From Thermanaerothrix sp034436175 (lineage in GTDB: Bacteria > Chloroflexota > Anaerolineae > Anaerolineales > Anaerolineaceae), in assembly GCA_964427505.1 (NCBI GenBank), contig CAYRUO010000004.1:1-64000 (forward strand): 64,000 bases of DNA, read 5' to 3'. Positions 52,036-61,270 of this stretch are shown here, in pieces. Below the pieces are notes generated by a model. The model did not search any database, was not told the origin of the DNA, and saw only the letters and a program-made list of their open reading frames with translations. The position numbers and the translations under genes were made by a program. Positions within the stretch are counted from its first letter, which is position 1. Every line of letters starts with the position of its first letter.

Positions 52036-53388
52036 TTATTTGATAAAAGGCAGTATGGCGGGTATTTCTTCAACAATAACGTTGCGATTGGCCTCCAATT
52101 CTTCGGGTTTGACTTTATCAGGGGTCAAAAAGAGCGCCGTATTTCCATGGCATGAGTTACAAGAACGGTTCTGTGGCGTTTGGCGTTGAATATTGTGCGG
52201 TGTGGTGTAGGTCCAGGTCGGTAACAGGTTGTAGTTAGGCAAGAGGTCTTGGCCGTAATACTCAAAACTGGTCGGCGCAATCGGTACGTGGCGTAGAAGG
52301 ACATACTCATAAGGCCGTTCACGGCTAGGCCAGGGGTTGCGCCCAATCATGAAGGAAAGGTAAGTGGCCTCGGTCTTGAAGAACGGATTTCCCGTTTTAT
52401 CGCTAATCGCCACGTGGCACCCATCGCAACTCGTGTACTCCACAGCGTGACAAACCTGGCAGGCCACTTTGTCGCCGTGAATGGTGTGTTGGGAAATGGG
52501 ATCATCTGCCCGGCCTACCTGAGCATGGCAATCCTTACATGCCGGTTGTTGTTTACCCCAGTAGCGGTGTTTGGCAGCGTCTCCCTCGGCGGTGTGCAAG
52601 TCACTCCCCGAATGACATGCCATGCAGTTCATGCGTCCTTCGCGGAAGTGAACATCGCCGGGGATGCCCTCGTGCTTGCCCAAATATTCTGCACCCACGC
52701 GAGTGCCGTGACACGCCGTGCAGGTACGCGTCATCGGGGGCGTCTTCTCAACCTGGTGCCCGTTGAGTAATCCACCGCCCACGGATTTGGGCTGGCTGAT
52801 ATGACAATCACCACACGTCGTATGGCAGGACGAGCAGTGATTCTGCATGGCAGTCTGAAGAGCAGGGTGATTCTCAGGCACACTGCGAGAATAGACAATC
52901 GTCTGATAACCCTGCAAAGAGGCATGCAAACTGTTGGGGAAGCCATCCACGATTTCCCCATGGCAGGCGCCACAAATACGGTTGGCATCCTGGCTGGGAT
53001 CGGCGATCAAACCGCTGTGCGCCGTGTCCTTATCCGGCGACTGCTGTCCGCCATGGCAGGCGATACACCCAGCTCGTCCATGGATGGTATTAAGAAAATC
53101 CGCGCTGACCAGAACTTTCTCCCAAGGCTCCAACGGAGCCACATCCCCCCCTCAACCTACCCCTTCAGACTCGCTGGGCGCTTTTTCTTCAGGCTTAGCG
53201 GTCTGTATGAGGGCATCCTTGTCGGTATGACACGACACACAGTAATCCACTGAACTCTGAGGGGTAAAGACCGCCGCGGGAAGAGTCGGTGTGGGTACTG
53301 CGGTGGGTACAGGGTTAACCTGAGCAGTACAGGCTCCCAGCAATATCCCTATCCCAAGCGCAACGATCAACGTTAGAGTCTGTCTCAT
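52036..53388 (-). CDS. Multihaem c-type cytochrome lipoprotein with an internal in-frame TGA (possible selenocysteine)
   Basis: Read through one TGA (53152-53154, residue 79), the frame gives a 450-residue lipoprotein: ATG 53388 after GGAGAGGG, lipobox LLGAC (Cys20), and eleven CxxCH haem motifs (one before and ten after the TGA). Both sides are in the same frame, so no frameshift is needed. The part after the TGA has no signal peptide of its own, yet carries ten haem sites that need export. Family members function in electron transfer outside the membrane. The upstream part ends ESEGVG before the TGA. Alternatives are a nonsense mutation, a sequence error, or a separate GTG start at 53142 (SD-like GAGGGGGG). 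It precedes the rhodanese lipoprotein gene. Confidence 0.75.
53126..53140 (-). other. Hairpin after the in-frame TGA, compatible with a bacterial SECIS
   Basis: On the minus strand, GGCTCC and GGAGCC form a perfect 6-bp stem with a GTT loop. The loop starts 18 bases after the TGA, and its first base is G, as in bacterial SECIS models. The stem is short and no lower helix is evident, so this may be chance. Confidence 0.4.
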
Positions 53389-53442
53389 GTTCCCTCTCCT
53401 GAAGAGTACGAAACCCTTTAATCTCCCCTTCATTTTACGGAG

Positions 53443-53471
53443 TTGACACTAAAATCATTAGTGCCTTTTAT
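53443..53471 (+). promoter_or_regulatory. Promoter of the LysR gene with internal palindrome (likely operator)
   Basis: TTGACA (53443-53448) and TTTTAT (53466-53471) are 17 bases apart. Within the spacer lies CACTAA-aatca-TTAGTG (53447-53463), a palindrome of the size seen in LysR-type operators. A TAAAAT on the minus strand at 53432-53437 could be the -10 of the cytochrome operon, with no good -35. A second possible plus promoter is CTGAAA-16-TATAAT (53480-53507). Confidence 0.55.
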
Positions 53472-53548
53472 CACAAATACTGAAACAATTTGATTATGGC
53501 TTATAATTAGAAAAACTTATCACAACTCATTGCGAGAAAGGGTAAACG

Positions 53549-54547
53549 ATGCTCAACCCCTATCAACTACAAGTTTTCCTGACCGCTGCCGAAACGCTGA
53601 ACTTCTCCCGCGCCGCCGAGAAACTTGGCCTTTCTCAACCCTCGATTACCCAACATATCCACCAGCTGGAAAGCCAGTTGGGGGTTAGTTTGTTTATCCG
53701 TAAAGGGCGCAAGATGGCCCTCAGCGAAGCGGGCATGGCTTTAATGCCCCTGGCACGGCAAATCCTGCTGGTGAACTCGCGGGCCGAGGAACTGATGCAG
53801 AGTTTGCGCGGCGAGGTCATCGGGCACTTGACCATTGGCTGCAGCACCACGCCGGGCAAATATTTGCTCCCGCTTATCCTGGCCCGCTTCATGACCCAAC
53901 ACCCACGGGTACAGGCCACCGTTCATGTAACCCCACGCGCGCTGGCGTTGGAAATGCTGCGTAAAGGGGATGTGGATTTCGCTTTCTCCAGCAGTTTTGA
54001 CGAATTTGATCGGCACATCGAATTTCGGCCCTTTTACCGCGAGCCAGTGGTGCTGATCGTCCCCCTTGACCATCCCTGGGCCGCTCAGGGCGAAATCTCA
54101 CCCCAGGATCTGACGCGCGAATGCTTTGTCATGCGTGAGGAAAGCGCTGGCACCTTTCGCGTCGTTCGCAACGCCCTGGCCAAGCACGGCCTGCATGTAC
54201 ATGACCTGCGCATCGTTCTGACGTTAGGAAACTCAGAGGCCATTGTCATTGCCGTGCAGCGAGGCATCGGAGCCGGATTTGTACCCCAATCTGCCGTTGA
54301 GCAGGTTGGCAAAGGAAAAGTTGCCACCGTTCGGGTACGTGATATGGCGTTGATCGAGGAAATTTTCTTCTGCCGCTACCGCCTGCACCCTCTGGGCAGT
54401 GCGCAAGAAGCCTTCTGGAATTTCTTGGCGCAGGTCACGCCAGAAGACCTCGCCACTCAGCCGGATGAACGCGGATTATGCGATGAACGCTCAGCGGCGC
54501 AGCAAGAGGCGGGCATATACGCCCAACCCAATCCCGAAAAGCAATAA
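53549..54547 (+). CDS. LysR-type transcriptional regulator
   Basis: A 332-residue LTTR. The N-terminal winged HTH (1-60) reads YQLQVFLTAAETLNFSRAAEKLGLSQPSITQHIHQLE, followed by a linker helix and a periplasmic-binding-like effector domain (about 90-300), similar overall to CbbR/CysB-type regulators. It is divergent from the cytochrome-rhodanese operon, so it probably controls that operon and itself. Its 3' end overlaps the convergent LysM-protein gene by 57 bases. Confidence 0.93.
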   Translation: MLNPYQLQVFLTAAETLNFSRAAEKLGLSQPSITQHIHQLESQLGVSLFIRKGRKMALSEAGMALMPLARQILLVNSRAEELMQSLRGEVIGHLTIGCSTTPGKYLLPLILARFMTQHPRVQATVHVTPRALALEMLRKGDVDFAFSSSFDEFDRHIEFRPFYREPVVLIVPLDHPWAAQGEISPQDLTRECFVMREESAGTFRVVRNALAKHGLHVHDLRIVLTLGNSEAIVIAVQRGIGAGFVPQSAVEQVGKGKVATVRVRDMALIEEIFFCRYRLHPLGSAQEAFWNFLAQVTPEDLATQPDERGLCDERSAAQQEAGIYAQPNPEKQ

Positions 54548-55267
54548 GATAACACCCAAGATGGCTAACAACGGAGAACGTGGGGTTTCTGCCACCTCGC
54601 CGGGCTGGGCACGGGCGCTGAGTTGGGCGCCAAAGTCCAGCGTAGTCGTATCACCAGCGCGCAAGGTCAGCGCGTAATTCATGCGCGTGGTGGGGTTATA
54701 CCCTTCAGGGACCGCAACGCTGATGTTGTAATCTCCCTCGGGCAGGTCATTAAAGCATACTGGGTCCGTTCCACCCTGGCTCGTTCCCTCGCGAGAAATC
54801 TTACCCACGCGGTCGGTAATACTGATCGCCCCGCCGGCAATGCCTTCCTCGCCATCCTCTACCAGCGCATTGCCATTAACATCGTTGAACAAAAATACAC
54901 AGATACGGCCGTTCCCCTGAAAGGGAGTAGGAGAAGGCAGAATTGGCGTGGGGGTCGCAGTAGGGCCAAAGGGAGTGGGCGTTGGGGCTACCGTGCCTAA
55001 CAAAAGGCTTTGCCCTTCACGCAAGGTGCAATTTGCATCCAGACCGTTCAACAAACGGAGTTCATCAATGGAAATGCCGGTGAGCAACGAAATACGAATG
55101 CAGGTATCTTGAGGTTGAACGATATAGAGAATCCGACCATCCGGCAAAGCGGTCGGGGTGGCATAACTCACCTGCGTCAAGGGCTGTGCCGATGAGGACG
55201 GCCAAACCGCCGCCATCAAGAGGATCGAAAGCCCGGTTAAAAGCAATAATCCGATGAAGCGTTTCAT
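54491..55267 (-). CDS. Exported LysM protein with SdrD B-like domain and C-terminal membrane anchor
   Basis: A 258-residue protein: N-terminal signal/anchor (about 4-25), a LysM domain (YIVQPQDTCIRISLLTGISIDELRLLNGL), a Pro/Thr-rich linker, and an SdrD B-like repeat (FNDVNGNALVEDGEEGIAGGAISIT). It ends with a hydrophobic helix and basic tail (LLAILGVILLLFGIGLGVYARLLLRR). This predicts a cell-surface protein anchored at the C-terminus. ATG 55267 is chosen over TTG 55282. The 57-base antisense overlap with the LysR gene is unusual but both ends look real. Confidence 0.8.
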   Translation of the reverse strand: MKRFIGLLLLTGLSILLMAAVWPSSSAQPLTQVSYATPTALPDGRILYIVQPQDTCIRISLLTGISIDELRLLNGLDANCTLREGQSLLLGTVAPTPTPFGPTATPTPILPSPTPFQGNGRICVFLFNDVNGNALVEDGEEGIAGGAISITDRVGKISREGTSQGGTDPVCFNDLPEGDYNISVAVPEGYNPTTRMNYALTLRAGDTTTLDFGAQLSARAQPGEVAETPRSPLLAILGVILLLFGIGLGVYARLLLRR

Positions 55268-55519
55268 AGATGCGTTGGGCAAATTATATCATATCCGCTT
55301 ATGAGCCATCTCACTCCCATTCGCGGCACTGCCATAGGGCTCGGCATCTAAAGAGATAAAAATCTATGGCGATCAGGTAAGAATAATGCAAAGAGTACTG
55401 ATATGATGTTGGGAATGATTTAGATATTTTTTAGCCCGACGACACGATCACCAGCATGAAACAATGGAACGATTCTTTCAATAAGGTTGGCATAAGGCCT
55501 GTGGTAAAATGTAACACGT
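55268..55519. other. Intergenic region, nothing recognised
   Basis: AT-rich 252-base gap between divergent genes. No tRNA, small ORF with a ribosome site or strong hairpin was found. A TAAAAT at 55505-55510 lacks a well-spaced -35. Confidence 0.5.
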
Positions 55520-56515
55520 ATGGCTGGTCTGCATGAATCGGTGCGCGAACAACCGCCAGGCATTATGGCGGCTTTTATTGCCGGGTTCAACGCCGTGGCA
55601 GGGCATCTCTATTTAATCCTGCTGCCGTTGGGGGTGGATTTAGTGTTGTGGTTCGCGCCCCGTTTGCGCATCGAGCAACTGTTCACTCCCTATATCCAGG
55701 CAATGGCCGCCCTGCTGGAGCGATCCGGCACGCCCGCGGCACCGACATCCTTCAACGATCTATGGCAGCCCCTGCTCAAAGAGATTAACCTGCTGGGTTT
55801 GCTCAAGACCTTTCCCATCGGGGTGCCCAGTTTGCTTACCGGTTTTTCGGATGCCGCCCATCCCTTAGGAACCGCCCCCAACGTGCAAATTACCAGCATG
55901 GGGGCACTATTCGGGATAAGCATAGGGTTGCTGATAGTGGGTTTCACCCTGGGCTGTCTTTATTTTGCCTTGTTGGCAAGTGCTACAACCGAGGATAACC
56001 GCCTCAACTGGCAACTGTTCTTTACCCGCCAAATGCCCTCGGCACTGTTATTCTGCGTTCTGTTTTATCTTATCCTGGTCATTTTAAGCGTACCGGGCCT
56101 GCTGATCTTGGGGTTCGTTTTATGGTTGTTACCCGGCGCAGGAAACATTGCCTTCTTCGTGGTCACCATGCTCTTTTTCATAGTTTTGTTTCCATTGATT
56201 TTCACCCCCCATGGGATATTCACCTTAAATCTCAATCCGATCCAGGCCGCCCTCAAAAGCATGCTCTTGGTTCACCCGTTTTTACCCCGATTGCCCCTGT
56301 TTATCTTCGTAGCGTTAACCATGGGGCAAGGTCTGGATTTATTATGGCGGTCCGCCCCACCCGATTCATGGTTAACCCTGGTGGGTATCCTCGGGCATGC
56401 GTTTATCTACTCTGCCATTCTGGCCGCCAGTTTCGTTTACTATCGCGGTGGCATTCAGTGGATGCAATTTTTAGTTCAACGCACGGCAGCCAAAATGACT
56501 GCCGAAAGCAAATGA
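55520..56515 (+). CDS. Polytopic membrane protein of unknown function
   Basis: A 331-residue protein with about six hydrophobic segments, grouped around residues 15-45, 130-155, 180-235 and 245-310, and short basic loops. It has no motif I recognise. It lies 25 bases upstream of gyrB on the same strand, so the two are probably co-transcribed. Confidence 0.75.
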   Translation: MAGLHESVREQPPGIMAAFIAGFNAVAGHLYLILLPLGVDLVLWFAPRLRIEQLFTPYIQAMAALLERSGTPAAPTSFNDLWQPLLKEINLLGLLKTFPIGVPSLLTGFSDAAHPLGTAPNVQITSMGALFGISIGLLIVGFTLGCLYFALLASATTEDNRLNWQLFFTRQMPSALLFCVLFYLILVILSVPGLLILGFVLWLLPGAGNIAFFVVTMLFFIVLFPLIFTPHGIFTLNLNPIQAALKSMLLVHPFLPRLPLFIFVALTMGQGLDLLWRSAPPDSWLTLVGILGHAFIYSAILAASFVYYRGGIQWMQFLVQRTAAKMTAESK

Positions 56516-56540
56516 CGTTACAAGGTATTTGGAGGTAAGC

Positions 56541-58463
56541 GTGGCACAAATGAGTGCAACGACAAGTTACGGTGCAAAAGATATTCAGGTTCTAGAAGGG
56601 CTTGAAGCGGTACGCCGCCGCCCGGGAATGTACGTTGGCGGTACCGATTTGAAGGCATTACACCACCTCGTGTACGAAGTGGTGGATAACTCGATTGACG
56701 AAGCCCTGGCAGGGGCTTGCAACCGCATTGTGGTGACCATCCATCCCGATAGCAGCGTCACCGTGGAAGATAACGGGCGCGGCATTCCGGTGGATATCCA
56801 CCCCGAAAAGAAAAAATCGGCTCTGGAAGTGGTGATGACCACCCTGCATGCGGGCGGTAAATTCGGCCACACCAGTTATAAGGTCTCCGGCGGCTTGCAT
56901 GGTGTGGGTGTCTCTGCCGTCAATGCCCTCTCAGAATGGTGTGAAGTTCGGGTCAAGCGCGAGGGCAAAATCCACTTCCAGCGCTATGAGCGTGGCATTC
57001 CACAGGAACCGGTTAAGGTGATCGGTACCTGTGCTCCCGAAGACACCGGCACCATTACCACGTTCAAGTTTGACCGCGAAATTTTCAAAGGGGATGTAGA
57101 TTACAAGTTCGAGACGCTGGTACAGCGCTTCCGCGAAATGGCTTTCGTCACCCGTAAGGTGGAAATCCGGCTGGTGGATGAACGCACCCAACGCGAGATG
57201 ACCTTTTATTTTGAAGGCGGGATTATCTCGTTTGTGCGTTACCTCAACCGCAATCGTGAGGTACTTCATCCCGTCTTCTACGTTGAGAAAGAGGTCGAGA
57301 ATATCGGCATTGAGGTCGCCATCCAATATACCGATGCCTACGCCGAATCGGTGTATTCCTTCGCCAACACGATTAACACGATTGACGGCGGCACGCACCT
57401 CACCGGATTGCGCACTGCCGTCACCCGCGTCCTCAACGATTATGCGCGCCGCAACGGCCTGCTCAAAGACTCCGACCCCAACTTCACCGGGGATGATACG
57501 CGCGAGGGTATGACCGCCATCGTCAGCATCAAGCACCCCGATCCGCAGTTTGAGAGCCAGACTAAGGTCAAACTGATGAATCCCGAGGTACAGACCTATG
57601 TCCAGCAGGTCGTGGGTGAGGCACTGGCGACCTTCCTAGAAGAAAACCCGACCGCTGCCAAGGCTATTATCCAAAAGTGTCTGACCTCCGCCCGCGCTCG
57701 CGACGCAGCACGCAAAGCGCGCGACTTGGTTATCCGCAAATCGGCACTGGAAAGCCTGACCTTGCCCGGCAAACTGGCCGATTGCTCGGAGCGCGATCCG
57801 CAAAAAACCGAACTCTTCATCGTTGAGGGGGACAGTGCAGGTGGTTCGGCCAAACAGGGACGAGATCGTCATTTTCAGGCCATCCTGCCCCTGCGGGGCA
57901 AAATCCTCAACACCGAACGCGCCCGCCTGGACAAAATCCTTTCGAACAACGAAGTCAAAGCCCTGGTTTCAGCCTTAGGTACCGGGATCGGCGAGTCATT
58001 TGACCTGAATAACCTGCGCTACGGGCGTGTCATCGTCATGACCGATGCCGATGTGGACGGCAGCCATATTCGCACCTTACTGCTGACCTTTTTCTTCCGC
58101 TATATGCAACCCCTCATCGAGAACGGTCATCTCTTCATTGCCCAGCCCCCACTTTATCGCATTGCCTATAAGGACATTGTCCGCTATGCCTATACCGAAG
58201 CCCAGAAGGAACAGATTCTCAAAGAACTGGGGATTCCGGCAGAGAAGGCTTCGATCCAGCGCTACAAGGGCTTGGGCGAGATGAACCCTCAGCAATTGTG
58301 GGAAACCACCATGAACCCCCAAAACCGCACCCTGATGATGGTAACAATCGAGGATGCTGCGGCTGCCGACCGTACCTTTGACATGCTGATGGGTGAGGCA
58401 GTCCCCCCTCGAACGCGTTTCATCCAGACCCATGCGCGGCTGGTCAAGAATCTGGATATTTAA
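56541..58463 (+). CDS. gyrB: DNA gyrase subunit B
   Basis: A 640-residue type II topoisomerase ATPase subunit. It shows the GHKL ATP site (EVVDNSIDEALAG, VEDNGRGIPV, GGLHGVGVSAVNALS), the transducer region, and the TOPRIM motif FIVEGDSAGGSAKQGRDRHFQAILPLRGKILN and DADVDGSHI. With GyrA it introduces negative supercoils. I chose GTG 56541, four bases after GGAGGT, rather than TTG 56529. Confidence 0.97.
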   Translation: MAQMSATTSYGAKDIQVLEGLEAVRRRPGMYVGGTDLKALHHLVYEVVDNSIDEALAGACNRIVVTIHPDSSVTVEDNGRGIPVDIHPEKKKSALEVVMTTLHAGGKFGHTSYKVSGGLHGVGVSAVNALSEWCEVRVKREGKIHFQRYERGIPQEPVKVIGTCAPEDTGTITTFKFDREIFKGDVDYKFETLVQRFREMAFVTRKVEIRLVDERTQREMTFYFEGGIISFVRYLNRNREVLHPVFYVEKEVENIGIEVAIQYTDAYAESVYSFANTINTIDGGTHLTGLRTAVTRVLNDYARRNGLLKDSDPNFTGDDTREGMTAIVSIKHPDPQFESQTKVKLMNPEVQTYVQQVVGEALATFLEENPTAAKAIIQKCLTSARARDAARKARDLVIRKSALESLTLPGKLADCSERDPQKTELFIVEGDSAGGSAKQGRDRHFQAILPLRGKILNTERARLDKILSNNEVKALVSALGTGIGESFDLNNLRYGRVIVMTDADVDGSHIRTLLLTFFFRYMQPLIENGHLFIAQPPLYRIAYKDIVRYAYTEAQKEQILKELGIPAEKASIQRYKGLGEMNPQQLWETTMNPQNRTLMMVTIEDAAAADRTFDMLMGEAVPPRTRFIQTHARLVKNLDI

Positions 58464-58488
58464 CCGTAGTTTCTTCTGGAGGTTGTCC

Positions 58489-59598
58489 ATGCCACGGGTA
58501 ATGCTTTTTCAGGCTGAGGCGCTAAAACACTATATGGAACGCTTTTTCATCCATTTGGGCGTCCCTTCCGAGGACGCCCAAATTGCTGCTGACGTGCTGT
58601 TGGCCGCCGACCTGCGCGGCGTGGCCTCACACGGCATCATCCGTCTTCACACATATTACGGCAACCGGATTCGCAAAGGCCTGATTGACGTTCGCTCCCC
58701 TTTGCGCGTGGTGCGTGAATCACCCGCCACGTTGCTACTGGATGGCGGACAGGGTTTAGGGCAAGTGGTTGCCTACCGCGCTATGCAACGCTGCATTGAG
58801 AAGGCACGTGACGTGGGAATGGCGATGGTCACGGTGCGCAACAGCAACCACTACGGCATTGCCGGCTACTACGCCATGATGGCCCTTGCGCATGATATGA
58901 TCGGGATCAGCCTGACCAATTCTCAGCCGCTGGTAGCCCCCACCTATGGGCGCAAGGCGATGCTGGGCACCAACCCCATCGCCGTAGCCGTGCCTGCCGG
59001 CCAGGAACGCCCCTTTGTCCTGGACATGGCTACCAGCATCGTCCCCATCGGCAAGATTACCGTTTACGACAAAGCCGGCTTACCCATCCCCGCAGGCTGG
59101 GGGATTGATGCCAAGGGCCATGTGACTACCGATCCCAAAGCCGTGCTGCAAGGCGGTGCCTTGCTCCCCCTGGGCGGCACGGCGCTCATGCGCGGCTATA
59201 AGGGGTACGGCTTGGCCATGGTGGTAGACATCCTCTCCGGCGTGCTCTCAGGCGCGGCTTACAGCATTGACGTGGCCCGCCCGGGCGAGGGGCAAGCCGC
59301 CAACGTGGGACATTTCTTTGCCGCCATTCGTGTGGACGCACTGCGCCCGGTAGACGAATTCAAAGCCGACATGGATCGCCTGATCCGCATGATCAAAGAC
59401 TCCCCTAAAGCCGAGGGAGAAGAGCGCATCTATATCCACGGCGAAAAAGAGTTTGAAAACGCCGAAAAGCACGCCCGCGAAGGTGTACCCCTGCTGGTGG
59501 AGGTCGTTAAATCCCTCCGAGAAGGGGGCGAGCAGGTCGGGGTGCCATTTGATTTGGAACCGCTGGGCGAGCGCGAAGCCGATTTAGACAGCGAGTAA
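58489..59598 (+). CDS. Ldh2/malate-L-lactate dehydrogenase family oxidoreductase
   Basis: A 369-residue NAD(P)-dependent dehydrogenase of the Ldh2/YlbC-like fold. Family segments are ADLRGVASHGIIRLHTYY near the start, VRNSNHYGIAGYYAMMA with the catalytic His, TNSQPLVAPTYGRKAMLGTNPIAVAVPAG, and the conserved RGYKGYGLAMVVDIL near the end. Substrates in the family include malate, L-lactate, ureidoglycolate and 2,3-diketogulonate; the specific one is unclear. ATG 58489 follows GGAGG, 25 bases after gyrB. Confidence 0.93.
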   Translation: MPRVMLFQAEALKHYMERFFIHLGVPSEDAQIAADVLLAADLRGVASHGIIRLHTYYGNRIRKGLIDVRSPLRVVRESPATLLLDGGQGLGQVVAYRAMQRCIEKARDVGMAMVTVRNSNHYGIAGYYAMMALAHDMIGISLTNSQPLVAPTYGRKAMLGTNPIAVAVPAGQERPFVLDMATSIVPIGKITVYDKAGLPIPAGWGIDAKGHVTTDPKAVLQGGALLPLGGTALMRGYKGYGLAMVVDILSGVLSGAAYSIDVARPGEGQAANVGHFFAAIRVDALRPVDEFKADMDRLIRMIKDSPKAEGEERIYIHGEKEFENAEKHAREGVPLLVEVVKSLREGGEQVGVPFDLEPLGEREADLDSE

Positions 59599-59634
59599 GG
59601 CGGCCCCCCTGCTAACGGCCACCTGAAGAGCGCC

Positions 59635-61239
59635 CTAAGCCTCGCGTTCCAGGATCACCGCTTCTTCACCGCGCAGAGTGAGGAAGCCATCCCGCGGCAT
59701 GAGCGGCTCGCCCTGCGTTGAGATGAGCGGCCGCCAGCGCACAGCGCTCAGCGTTCTGCCCATGGCCAAACGCACCGGGCGCGAACTGAAATTAAGCGCT
59801 ACCAGAATGGTCTGATGCTCATCCTGACGCAGATAGGCCAATAAACGGCGCGGCTCGAAGGTGAGTGGCTGGAAAAGACCACGCCGTAATGCCGATTTTT
59901 CCTTTCTTATGCGCAGCAGACGCCGATAGAAATTCAATAATGACTGCTCATCCTGGAGTTGGGCTTCCACATTGCGGTGGCGATAATTGGGATGAACCGG
60001 AAGCCATGGCTGGCCGGTGGTGAAACCCGCATGAGGCGAAGCATCCCACTGCATGGGCGAGCGACAACCATCGCGCCCTTTGTAAAACGGCCAGTAACGC
60101 TTCCCAATGGGATCCTTAATTTCCGCACGCGAAACCCGAATATCGCGCATACCAATCTCTTCCCCATAATACATGAACGGCGTACCCCGCAGGGTTAACA
60201 ACAGCGTTGCCGCTACTTTGAGACGTGAATCATCTTCGCCGCGCCCGTAGCGGGTAGCGGCGCGAGGATTATCATGATTGTTGAGCACGTAGGTTGGCCA
60301 GGATTCGTCTCCAAGGGCTTGCTCCCAATCCTGGATCGCGCGCAGAAAGCGTTCCGGGCGCCAGGGGGAATGAAGAAATGTAAAGTCAAAGGTCGCGTGC
60401 AATAAACCAGGGGCACAATAGCGCGCCGCCTTTTGGGGTGTGCTCAGAAACGTTTCTCCCACTGCATACCGCTCAGGGTAGGCATCTAAAATCTGGCGTA
60501 TCTCACGCAACAGAGGAATCATTTCCGGTTGGTCAATGTCATAAATATGATGTTGGCGATCAAAAGCACGCAATCCGAGGCGAGGCGGGTTATCCGGAAA
60601 ATCAGGATGCTTGAAATACACGTTGAACACATCCAGGCGAAAGCCGTCCACTCCGCGGTCAAGCCAAAAACGAAAGACATCTAGCATCGCCTGGCGTACT
60701 GCCGGATGTCGCCAGTTTAGATCGGGTTGTTCTTTGTAGAACATATGAAAGTAATACTGCCCGCGTTGGGGCTCATATTCCCATCCCTTACCCCCAAAGA
60801 CAGAAGCCCAATTGTTAGGCGGTCCGCCCCCGGGACGCGGATCGCGCCATAAATACCAATCGGCGTAGGGATTGTCGCGGGATTTTCGCGATTCCCGGAA
60901 CCAGGGGTGTTGATCCGAGGTATGGTTGAGCACAAGATCCAAAATAACCCGAATGCCACGGCGATGTGCCTCGGCCACGAAGTGGTCAAAATCTTCCAGA
61001 CTCCCAAAGCGGGGATCAATGGCTAAATAATCGGCGACATCATAACCAAAATCCACATCTGGGGAGGGGTAGATGGGTGAAAGCCAGATGGCGTCTATGC
61101 CCAAATCGGCTAGGTAATCCAAGCGCGCCGTAATACCCGGCAAATCTCCCAGACCGTCACCGTTGCTGTCCGCAAACGAACGGGGGTAAATCTGGTAAAT
61201 GACCCCATCGCGCCACCAGAGAAAGTCCGTTGAAGGCAT
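59635..61239 (-). CDS. GH13 alpha-glucosidase / oligo-1,6-glucosidase type
   Basis: A 534-residue glycoside hydrolase family 13 enzyme. Visible conserved regions are LVLNHTSDQHPWF (region I), GFRLDVFNV (nucleophile Asp), YAVGETFL (acid/base Glu) and VLNNHDNPRAATRYG (transition-state Asp). No signal peptide is seen, so it acts in the cytoplasm on short alpha-glucosides taken up from outside. Specificity between maltose and isomaltose types is not settled by eye. Confidence 0.95.
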   Translation of the reverse strand: MPSTDFLWWRDGVIYQIYPRSFADSNGDGLGDLPGITARLDYLADLGIDAIWLSPIYPSPDVDFGYDVADYLAIDPRFGSLEDFDHFVAEAHRRGIRVILDLVLNHTSDQHPWFRESRKSRDNPYADWYLWRDPRPGGGPPNNWASVFGGKGWEYEPQRGQYYFHMFYKEQPDLNWRHPAVRQAMLDVFRFWLDRGVDGFRLDVFNVYFKHPDFPDNPPRLGLRAFDRQHHIYDIDQPEMIPLLREIRQILDAYPERYAVGETFLSTPQKAARYCAPGLLHATFDFTFLHSPWRPERFLRAIQDWEQALGDESWPTYVLNNHDNPRAATRYGRGEDDSRLKVAATLLLTLRGTPFMYYGEEIGMRDIRVSRAEIKDPIGKRYWPFYKGRDGCRSPMQWDASPHAGFTTGQPWLPVHPNYRHRNVEAQLQDEQSLLNFYRRLLRIRKEKSALRRGLFQPLTFEPRRLLAYLRQDEHQTILVALNFSSRPVRLAMGRTLSAVRWRPLISTQGEPLMPRDGFLTLRGEEAVILEREA

Positions 61240-61270
61240 GTATGTGTTTCCTCCGTGAAAGAATCGGTAA

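Noticed and set aside
52036..53433. Frameshift as the explanation for the split cytochrome gene
   Set aside because: The parts on both sides of the TGA are in the same frame, so one nucleotide gained or lost in the G7 run would break rather than restore the reading.
55268..55519. Small RNA or tRNA gene in the gap before 55520
   Set aside because: No cloverleaf, CCA end or strong stem with a promoter and terminator could be drawn.
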